5,248 nucleotides of DNA from Gammaproteobacteria bacterium (GTDB taxonomy: Bacteria; Pseudomonadota; Gammaproteobacteria; DSM-16500), in NCBI GenBank assembly GCA_013287235.1, contig JABDEF010000067.1:1-5248 (forward strand). The letters run 5' to 3'. A program made the translations under genes and the position numbers. Below are positions 1 to 5,248 of the stretch, piece after piece. The notes beneath the pieces were generated by a model that made no database searches, was not told where the DNA came from, and saw only the letters and a program-made list of their open reading frames with translations. Position 1 is the stretch's first letter. Each line of letters opens with the position of its first letter.

Positions 1-1909
1 TTCAGTGAGACAAGATGATGACCCATTACGTCCACCCATGATCCAAATTCCACGTAATAAAGGAAAAGTCACTACTAACATTAAGTTAACCAAAGATAAT
101 GCAGTATGTATTGAAAAATTGGCGGTAGGGATAAATCCTGTAACAAAAGTGATTGTACCCACTTTTGTGATTACAACTGACGCCCGAGGAGAACCGTATG
201 ATATAGTAAGTCTCTGTAAATATTTAGATACCGCACCAGATTCTGTGGAGTATATCAATTATCGCAAAGCAGATGAAATCAAAGTCGAAAAAAGCGCAAA
301 CATCCAAACTGGTTTAGCAGGCGCGCATCAATTTGATTATGCCTATGATCAGAATGGTACTCGCGTAAAAAAAACCCAAGGTATATATATCAAAAAATTC
401 GAGCCAGCAGAAAAACTTTCTTCAGATATCATAAACGAATTATTTCCTGGCATGGGAGCATCTGTCCTTAGAATCAGATGCGATGCTGAACGTTTTGATG
501 GATCGATTATGTTTCCAGAATACCAACCGGGATATGTGGTTCTTCATGAACAATACAATGCTATACAAACAAATAAAAATAACAAAGTCGACATCCCTAC
601 CTCTAGACCTAAACAAGCAGGCACACGTTGGCCGCATATTATAAAAGGTGGCTTATGTTATGAAGAGAATGGCGAATTAAAACCCTACTATCCAGGGCTT
701 TTTGAAATTTGGGCAAATTCTATCTTCAGAGGAGATTTTGATCCCCATTGGGCGAATTTGGTATTAGTACAGGTTTCTAATAAAAACTCGAGCTCAATAG
801 GACGAGGCGCTATTATTGCCTTAGATAAAAAAAATGAAAATAGCAGAAAAGAATGGCGGCATTTTGATTTTGGTTGGGGATATCATAAAACCGCTTCTTC
901 ATTGGAAAATTACTACGACCCTATTACAGAAGAAGACTTTAAATGTGTCGCACATTTACATATTCTTTCACATACACGACATATGATACCGGGTAAGCCA
1001 ACCAATCATTTTACAGAAATTCCGAAAAAGCTCTTATTTACAGAGCCATTTGCATTAGCATTAGATCATATTGCAAATCATGACTTTGATACATTGAAAA
1101 AAATAATTGAAAGAAATGTAAAAGATATTTCTACGGACAAAGGCATTGTTGGTTTGCGTCAATTTGCTAAACATATTGATTTTGAAATTAAAAATGAAGA
1201 AAAAGCAGAAAAAGAATTAATCACTAAACTTTGTGCCATTCACAAAGCAAGACAAGGCATGTGTCGAGAACTTGCATTTAGTATTCGCTTAAGCCAATGT
1301 ATTGAAAAAAAAGAAAAAGTAAAAGAATATACAATAAATAAAGAAAAATTTATAAAACTCCTTAAAGATCATCCAGCATATGCGATTTATATCGATTACT
1401 ATATTGAGTCACAAAATGCATTCCATTTTCGCGGAAGAGAAGGTTTCAAGAAATGTGCAGAAACACTTTCTGACAAAATCAAAGTGACGTATCAATCATT
1501 AAACAAAGATAATGTTTTAACAAATGCAGGAATACGTAAAGCCGTTGAAATGGGGTTAAGAACATCACCACTTATTTCTCCTTCTTTATCAAACCCTGCA
1601 ATATCAAGTCCACCGGTCTTAGGTGCTGTAACACCAAAATCAAAGCCACCTCAACCTTTATATCCAAGAGGTTCTCCGAGAGCGCCTAAAACCTTTTTTT
1701 CCTCTGGATCGGTGAGAAGTCAATCCGTGGGAAGTAAAATACCACCGCCCTTGCCCACTGGAAGACGAAGCATGCCATCTTTAACTTCACCACCACCCGT
1801 GTCCCTAGAACCAAACACATCATCACTGCCAGAAAGACCAAGCAGACCACCGCCAGTACCTCCGACGGTATTATCTGGAAGAAGACAGCGCTCAACATCT
1901 AATAACTAA
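1..1909 (+). CDS. Putative kinase-like effector with proline-rich C-terminal tail (5' end probably cut)
   Basis: The frame is open to the window edge, so the N-terminus is probably missing. A GTG at 5 and an ATG at 38 are possible starts, but no ribosome binding site precedes the ATG and the GTG lies too close to the edge to judge. Numbering from the GTG gives 634 residues. Seen: a GIYIKKF strand (126-132) with K130/K131 as candidate ATP-binding lysine; E145 in the next helix; GDFDPHWAN (243-251), resembling a catalytic loop with Asp, His and Asn; and HFDFGWG (286-292), resembling the metal-binding DFG. Their order matches protein, PI and aminoglycoside-type kinases. Residues about 345-515 are charged and helical. 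Residues 519-634 are disordered, basic and about one quarter proline. Inference: an atypical protein or lipid kinase delivered to a eukaryotic host; the LepB N-terminal (PI4-kinase) family is one candidate. The gene is certain, the activity is not. It converges on the repeat-protein gene. Confidence 0.85.
   Translation, partial: SVRQDDDPLRPPMIQIPRNKGKVTTNIKLTKDNAVCIEKLAVGINPVTKVIVPTFVITTDARGEPYDIVSLCKYLDTAPDSVEYINYRKADEIKVEKSANIQTGLAGAHQFDYAYDQNGTRVKKTQGIYIKKFEPAEKLSSDIINELFPGMGASVLRIRCDAERFDGSIMFPEYQPGYVVLHEQYNAIQTNKNNKVDIPTSRPKQAGTRWPHIIKGGLCYEENGELKPYYPGLFEIWANSIFRGDFDPHWANLVLVQVSNKNSSSIGRGAIIALDKKNENSRKEWRHFDFGWGYHKTASSLENYYDPITEEDFKCVAHLHILSHTRHMIPGKPTNHFTEIPKKLLFTEPFALALDHIANHDFDTLKKIIERNVKDISTDKGIVGLRQFAKHIDFEIKNEEKAEKELITKLCAIHKARQGMCRELAFSIRLSQCIEKKEKVKEYTINKEKFIKLLKDHPAYAIYIDYYIESQNAFHFRGREGFKKCAETLSDKIKVTYQSLNKDNVLTNAGIRKAVEMGLRTSPLISPSLSNPAISSPPVLGAVTPKSKPPQPLYPRGSPRAPKTFFSSGSVRSQSVGSKIPPPLPTGRRSMPSLTSPPPVSLEPNTSSLPERPSRPPPVPPTVLSGRRQRSTSNN
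1559..1906 (+). other. Sequence encoding a proline/serine-rich tail with SH3-ligand-type motifs
   Basis: This stretch encodes residues 519-634 of the kinase-like protein. It contains 28 prolines in 116 residues, many serines, about 15 Arg/Lys and only two acidic residues, so it should be disordered and basic. Motif matches read directly: K545-x-x-P548-x-x-P551 and R614-x-x-P617-x-x-P620 fit the class I SH3 ligand pattern; P609-x-x-P612-x-R614 fits class II; IPPPLP at 579-584 resembles WW/SH3 polyproline ligands. Such motifs are short and occur by chance in proline-rich sequence, so binding is only suggested. Several matches clustered at the end of an otherwise globular bacterial protein favour a host-interaction role. 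Confidence 0.6.
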
Positions 1910-1916
1910 CCTGAGT

Positions 1917-1957
1917 ATTGCGTAGGCTCAAAATTTTAAAATTCTAGCCTACGCAAT
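1917..1957. terminator. Perfect 12-bp hairpin between convergent genes, possible bidirectional terminator
   Basis: The arms ATTGCGTAGGCT (1917-1928) and AGCCTACGCAAT (1946-1957) are exact reverse complements and enclose a 17-nt A/T-only-rich loop. The hairpin starts 8 bp after the stop of the plus-strand gene, in the gap between two converging genes, where a two-way terminator is expected. Neither strand has a clear T-tract after the stem, so it is not a textbook intrinsic terminator. It may instead protect 3' ends or be a dispersed palindromic element. Confidence 0.5.
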
Positions 1958-2010
1958 GCGAAGGTTATCCCGAAAAATGCTTTTTATTTATTGGGGATCC
2001 ACTCTACACG

Positions 2011-2056
2011 TCAGTTTTTATTCGAGGAATTTGATCGTTTTTTATCAAATTCCTTA
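2011..2056 (-). pseudogene. Remnant of a second 3' end of the repeat-protein gene
   Basis: Read on the minus strand, this segment matches the last 46 bases of the 625-residue gene (2150-2195) at 38 of 46 positions without gaps, including the TGA stop. It would encode KEFDKKRSNSSNKN followed by a stop, against KEFDKKQSNSSYKH in the intact gene. Of the eight differences, five are synonymous in this frame and three change a residue, which suggests divergence while coding. Upstream in the same frame a TAG lies at about 2075-2077 and the similarity fades, so no longer gene survives. Likely the stub of a tandem paralogue whose body was deleted; a local duplication of the 3' end is the alternative. 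Confidence 0.65.
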
Positions 2057-2195
2057 CGTAATACTGACGTTAACTAATAACAGTTACGGTGACGTATATT
2101 TGCTTGGTAAATTTGAAAGTAAAGAAGAAAAAATAGTTTATTTTCGTCATCAGTGTTTATATGAAGAATTGGATTGCTTTTTATCAAACTCCTTA
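2011..2195 (-). repeat. Pair of imperfect 46-bp direct repeats (2011-2056 and 2150-2195)
   Basis: Two copies lie in the same orientation with start points 139 bp apart and 93 bp of unrelated AT-rich sequence between them. The right-hand copy is the 3' end of the repeat-protein gene; the left-hand copy is the remnant listed separately. The plus-strand reading of the pair has more amino-acid-changing differences (five) than the minus-strand reading (three), which supports the minus strand as the coding one. Confidence 0.75.
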
Positions 2196-4027
2196 TATTG
2201 CGTCTCTTTTGCCGTCTTACTTTTTGCAAACAAACCTTTTAATATCACCAACCCCTCCTTTGTCGATGCTAATTGCGTTTGAATCGCGAACATACATTTC
2301 TTTTTTTCTTCATCATATTTCTTATCAAACAGTTGAACTAATTTCGCAAGGTTCAATAATTCTGCTGGCGAAAAATCTTTAAATAGTTTGATCGATATTT
2401 CTTTCATTATTTCTTTATTTTGAATTTTTATTTCATCAATATGCTTAAAAAAAGATTGTAAGGATAAGCTTTTTAACTGATAGTTATCCAATTTTTCTGC
2501 AATATAGAAATAAATTTTTTGCCATTGCAGCAAAGATACCTGCTCTAATTCTGGTAATGTTAAATGGAGCGCATTTGCCGTAATGGAGAGTATTTGGTGA
2601 TATTTTATTAATGGATTCGGATCATTTAATAAAACGGCGAATTTTTCATCTATTTTATTTTTTAATTTTTCTTTATCTAGTTTTTCTGCTTCTCGATCTG
2701 GATCATGATATGCTTTATAATTTACAATATAATAAAGATCTTCCATGACATTATTCTCGAGTGTATCGGTTGTTTGATTCACACAATTGATAAAAAATAC
2801 ACCCATTCTTTTTAATAATACAGGGTTCAAAAAATTCGAAACATTATGTTGTACTAATGCATTCATGAGTGCCCCACCCAAGGCAATACAAATGCTATCT
2901 TCATATTCGTATGGTGAAAGTAATTTAGGGATAAATAAATATAAATCCTCATTCCGATCAAGATATGTTCTATCAATTTTAATTTTTTGCAATCTTTTCA
3001 AAACATACGCTTTAGCAATTTGCATGGCATGTTTAGGATCTTTTTCTAATAGTGCTTTTCCACGAATCCCTAATAAATGCTTTTCATTCAAATAACATAG
3101 AGCGCTCGCAATCCCCACTGCATAAAAAGGATACTTGAGTAAGAAATTTCGACGCTTGATGTGATATAAATGATTTTTTTTCAACATTTCTATGGATTTT
3201 AATAAATCATCTGCAACCGTTGCGCTTTGTTCAGTGAATATTTCATATATTTTTACATTTTTATCCGTTGCAAGTTCTGCAATCAAATCCGCGCGATAGG
3301 ATGCAAGCATTGGATTTAAAATAAGTAATTGGATATTTTCTGAAAAATGATGGAACGTACCAAGACGAGAAAATCCTCGCGCAATCTCTATCGCATATTC
3401 TGGATAGGTAAAAAGATAATGGATATGTTTTTCATAATAAGCATTATAATGTTTTTCCTCGCGTTGAAAAAGAATATAAAATGCCAATAAAAGATTTAAT
3501 TTTGAATTATCGCCCAAACGGCAAATTTTTTCATAGATATCACGTTTGCTTTGATGTAGCACGACGAGCATGCTCGCACATTCGTGAGCCTTTTCTGGAT
3601 GTAACAATAAAAAATTTAAATGTTTTTTATAAAGTTCTTGATCATGAAAACGATAAAGAAATAAATGTCTTAGCCCTATTGCAAGGGCATTGACATGTGA
3701 CGCATTCTTATAAAGCATTGCACATATGTTTTTATCAGAAAAAAGCGCATCGGGTAATTGACTTAAACCTATGAGATATTGAATTCCCTCATGAATATTT
3801 TTAGAAAACAGTAATTCAATTTCATCCGAAAATCTCCGTCCTTGATTTAAATATTGCTTAAGACCCACGCATAAATCGGCGATATCTTCTGATTTATTTT
3901 CTGAGAGAAGCTTTTCGAAAGCTTCTAATAAAAACGCATAATCAAAAATTTTATGTTTGTAATTTAAAACAACCAGTTCATTATGGGTAATTTTATTTTG
4001 CGACAGCGACGTAATTCGTTCTATCAT
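2150..4027 (-). CDS. 625-residue alpha-helical repeat protein, possible effector
   Basis: I do not recognise a named family. Residues about 37-345 contain around ten degenerate units spaced 28-37 residues (mean about 32), with the pattern L-L-x-x-x-P-x-x-A-x-x-h-A-x-x-L-x-x-L. The clearest are FLLLHPEKAHECASML (139-154), YLFTYPEYAIEIARGF (204-219), FLLKYPFYAVGIASAL (295-310) and ALLEKDPKHAMQIAKA (325-340). Two helices per unit would form a TPR- or ankyrin-like solenoid, usually a protein-binding scaffold. Residues about 360-600 are helical without clear repeats; the tail 601-625 is polar and Lys/Ser-rich. There is no signal peptide or membrane segment. The start ATG has AAAAGAG six bases upstream, and the gene ends in tandem in-frame TGA TGA. 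It follows the small membrane-protein gene by 32 bp, so it is probably co-transcribed. The polar C-terminus is compatible with a type IV secretion signal, but this is inference. Confidence 0.9.
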   Translation of the reverse strand: MIERITSLSQNKITHNELVVLNYKHKIFDYAFLLEAFEKLLSENKSEDIADLCVGLKQYLNQGRRFSDEIELLFSKNIHEGIQYLIGLSQLPDALFSDKNICAMLYKNASHVNALAIGLRHLFLYRFHDQELYKKHLNFLLLHPEKAHECASMLVVLHQSKRDIYEKICRLGDNSKLNLLLAFYILFQREEKHYNAYYEKHIHYLFTYPEYAIEIARGFSRLGTFHHFSENIQLLILNPMLASYRADLIAELATDKNVKIYEIFTEQSATVADDLLKSIEMLKKNHLYHIKRRNFLLKYPFYAVGIASALCYLNEKHLLGIRGKALLEKDPKHAMQIAKAYVLKRLQKIKIDRTYLDRNEDLYLFIPKLLSPYEYEDSICIALGGALMNALVQHNVSNFLNPVLLKRMGVFFINCVNQTTDTLENNVMEDLYYIVNYKAYHDPDREAEKLDKEKLKNKIDEKFAVLLNDPNPLIKYHQILSITANALHLTLPELEQVSLLQWQKIYFYIAEKLDNYQLKSLSLQSFFKHIDEIKIQNKEIMKEISIKLFKDFSPAELLNLAKLVQLFDKKYDEEKKKCMFAIQTQLASTKEGLVILKGLFAKSKTAKETQYKEFDKKQSNSSYKH

Positions 4028-4033
4028 GCGCTA

Positions 4034-4040
4034 CTCTTTT
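4034..4040 (-). promoter_or_regulatory. Ribosome binding site of the repeat-protein gene
   Basis: AAAAGAG on the minus strand lies six bases before the ATG at 4025-4027. It fits a modest Shine-Dalgarno site and supports that start. Confidence 0.6.
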
Positions 4041-4059
4041 ACGATGATAATTTTTGATA

Positions 4060-4326
4060 TTACTCTCGGGATCGACTTTTTACAATACGATAAATGCCAA
4101 TCAAGCTAATGATAATCCATGCGCATTCAATCAAAACAGAAGGTGTATTCCAATTAAAATACAGTGAAAAAAGTATTAAAGATGCCGCAATACAATTACT
4201 AAAAGGGTACCAAAACGTATCTGTTCGTATACGTCCTGTATTTAATCCAAAATAAGAAAGCAACAGTAAGATCACACCGATAATACCGATGGTATCAGAA
4301 CTGGTTTTTAAGATGTCGTATAGCAT
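4060..4326 (-). CDS. Small three-helix membrane protein, CBU_0592-like
   Basis: The protein has 88 residues. Hydrophobic segments at about 12-28, 39-57 and 63-82 predict three inner-membrane helices, joined by short loops carrying G31-R-I-R and N58-W-N. A conserved-looking N44 lies in the second helix, and E67-x-x-W70 opens the third. The C-terminus ends in a basic KSRSRE stretch, probably cytoplasmic. Size, helix layout and these residues resemble the CBU_0592 family of small membrane proteins known from Coxiella and relatives, whose function is unknown. This assignment is from memory of the family pattern. CGAGAA lies about eight bases before the ATG. The gene lies downstream of lapB in the same direction, with a palindrome between, and 32 bp before the repeat-protein gene. 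No role in LPS control can be read from the sequence. Confidence 0.8.
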   Translation of the reverse strand: MLYDILKTSSDTIGIIGVILLLLSYFGLNTGRIRTDTFWYPFSNCIAASLILFSLYFNWNTPSVLIECAWIIISLIGIYRIVKSRSRE

Positions 4327-4332
4327 ATTATT

Positions 4333-4338
4333 TTCTCG
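4333..4338 (-). promoter_or_regulatory. Likely ribosome binding site of the small membrane-protein gene
   Basis: CGAGAA on the minus strand lies six to eight bases before the ATG at 4324-4326. It is a weak purine-rich site and the only candidate for this start. Confidence 0.4.
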
Positions 4339-4353
4339 TATTGCTGTCGCATT

Positions 4354-4388
4354 TTGTCATGCCAGCTAAAAGCATGCTGGCATGACAA
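4354..4388. repeat. Perfect 13-bp palindrome after lapB, REP-like element or transcript-end hairpin
   Basis: The arms TTGTCATGCCAGC (4354-4366) and GCTGGCATGACAA (4376-4388) are exact reverse complements around a 9-nt loop. The hairpin begins four bases after the lapB stop and fills most of the 66-bp gap before the next gene. In the lapB direction it is followed by AAAATG, not a T-tract, so classic intrinsic termination is unlikely. The GTCATGCCAGC-type arm resembles dispersed palindromes found in intergenic regions of many bacterial genomes. It could stabilise the lapB 3' end and reduce read-through into the genes downstream. Confidence 0.65.
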
Positions 4389-4392
4389 CTTT

Positions 4393-5248
4393 TCACTGTT
4401 CCAATATATGAATGGGCTTTGTGCTACTCCAATGCTTACAACCCGGACATTGCCAATGTAGTGACTTTCCTGAAAACCCGCAGGATACACATTGATAACC
4501 GGGTTTATCAGTCAATAATTTTTTTGTTAAATTTTGTAAAATCAATAAATCTTCGCGTGCTCGACCTTCGGTGTTTGAAACATATAAATTAATATAGGAA
4601 TGCAGTCCAAATACAGAAGGATAACGTCTCACATAATCACCGATATAATTTAATGCTGCTTTATCTCCTTGCCATCGACGAAGATGCTCAGAAAGTATTA
4701 ACATCACAGGTACTCGCGGATATTTTTCTAAAATATCCATCAAGTAATCAATCAACTTTTCTTCTTGACTTAATGCCTCATAACAAGCCGCCAGCATTTC
4801 AATGGATTCTGAAATATAATTCGAGTCCTGATCTTTGATTCGATGTAAAATACCTAATGCTTTTTTATATTCACCCTGACTCATTTCCACATTTGCATGT
4901 AATAAACTTGCACGCACGCATTTTTCATCGATATCAAGCGCTTGCTTTATAAATTGATAGGCATCGACATGTTTTTCTTGTTCATAGAATTTTTTTGCTA
5001 TTTCACAATAATAATGCGCAATCACAGGTTTCATATTCATTTTAGATGCCATTTCTAATTTTGTCGCAATTTGTATAGCATTTTCCCAGTCTTTTTCCTG
5101 TTGATAAATATCTAATAAAGCTTTTAATGCAGGAATAGAATACTCTTTGACATCCAAGACTTCCAAAAAAATACGTTCCGCACGGTCTAACACCCCCGCA
5201 CTCAAATAATCTTGCCCTAATTCAAATAACGCCTGTTCACGATAATTT
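4393..5248 (-). CDS. lapB: LPS assembly protein B (LapB/YciM), 5' end outside window
   Basis: Seen: 284 residues of the C-terminal part, open to the window edge; the family is about 390 residues long, so roughly 105 are missing, including the N-terminal membrane anchor. A TTG at 5203-5205 is an internal Leu codon, not the start, because the conserved YREQALFELGQDYL stretch continues upstream. Several TPR units run from the edge to about residue 190. The C-terminus carries the rubredoxin-like zinc ribbon, CVSC (253-256) and CPGC (267-270 of the visible part), followed by the family's W-S-x-x-K-P-I ending. Known: LapB sits on the cytoplasmic face of the inner membrane and directs LpxC to the FtsH protease, limiting LPS synthesis; both TPRs and zinc ribbon are required. 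All four cysteines are present, so it appears functional. In E. coli pyrF follows lapB; here it is replaced by the small membrane-protein gene. Confidence 0.93.
   Translation of the reverse strand, partial: NYREQALFELGQDYLSAGVLDRAERIFLEVLDVKEYSIPALKALLDIYQQEKDWENAIQIATKLEMASKMNMKPVIAHYYCEIAKKFYEQEKHVDAYQFIKQALDIDEKCVRASLLHANVEMSQGEYKKALGILHRIKDQDSNYISESIEMLAACYEALSQEEKLIDYLMDILEKYPRVPVMLILSEHLRRWQGDKAALNYIGDYVRRYPSVFGLHSYINLYVSNTEGRAREDLLILQNLTKKLLTDKPGYQCVSCGFSGKSLHWQCPGCKHWSSTKPIHILEQ

Noticed and set aside
367..374. Eight-A run in the kinase-like gene (also 827-834, and a 7-T run at 1694-1700) as phase-variation sites
   Set aside because: Runs of this length are common in AT-rich genomes and the frame is intact across all of them.
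2121..2144. A/T-only 6-bp hairpin with a TTCTTCTTT tail downstream of the repeat-protein gene, as an intrinsic terminator
   Set aside because: The stem (AAAATA/TATTTT, 3-nt loop) has no G-C pair and would be too weak; such pairs are expected by chance in this composition.
1956..2282. Plus-strand open frame of 108 codons in the convergent gap
   Set aside because: It starts inside the hairpin arm, has no ribosome binding site, runs antisense into the repeat-protein gene, and its sequence shows no family resemblance. The duplicated segments it contains fit coding on the minus strand better.
4327..4392. Own promoter for the small membrane-protein gene in the 66-bp gap after lapB
   Set aside because: A TTGTCA in the palindrome arm resembles a -35 box, but no acceptable -10 element follows at proper spacing.
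4308..4490. Minus-strand 60-codon frame overlapping the lapB end and the palindrome
   Set aside because: It is an out-of-frame shadow of the lapB zinc-ribbon region running through the palindrome.
5203..5205. TTG as the start codon of lapB
   Set aside because: The same frame continues upstream with conserved LapB residues to the window edge, so this is an internal leucine.

Overview
The window is AT-rich bacterial DNA, most likely from a host-associated gammaproteobacterium of the Legionellales type (Coxiella, Legionella, Berkiella or relatives). Three things suggest this: a clear lapB gene (an LPS-assembly regulator of gamma/betaproteobacteria), a small membrane protein resembling the CBU_0592 family named after a Coxiella locus, and two large unplaced proteins with the look of host-directed effectors. 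The order is inferred from gene content only and no species can be named.

Layout. Positions 1-1909 (+) hold a long gene, probably missing its 5' end. Its product has kinase-like catalytic motifs, a helical middle, and a basic proline/serine-rich C-terminal tail with SH3-ligand-type motifs. Positions 1910-2149 are a convergent intergenic gap. It holds a perfect 12-bp-stem hairpin and a 46-bp diverged second copy of the end of the neighbouring minus-strand gene. Positions 2150-4027 (-) encode a 625-residue all-helical protein built mainly from about ten degenerate repeats of about 32 residues. Positions 4060-4326 (-) encode an 88-residue protein with three membrane segments. A short gap with a perfect 13-bp-stem palindrome follows, and 4393-5248 (-) is the C-terminal three quarters of lapB.

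How they fit together. The three minus-strand genes run in the same direction (lapB, then the small membrane protein, then the repeat protein). The last two are only 32 bp apart and are probably co-transcribed; the palindrome separates them from lapB. lapB is a housekeeping gene controlling LPS synthesis at the inner membrane. The repeat protein and the convergent kinase-like protein look like accessory genes next to it. They share one short motif (L-L-x-x-x-P-x-Y-A), which hints at a common repeat family, and both would suit effectors of an intracellular bacterium, although no secretion is demonstrated.

The strongest unusual observations are the 3'-end gene remnant at 2011-2056, whose differences from the intact copy are mostly synonymous, the uncharacterised ~32-residue repeat solenoid, and the pairing of a kinase-like core with a eukaryote-style proline-rich tail.
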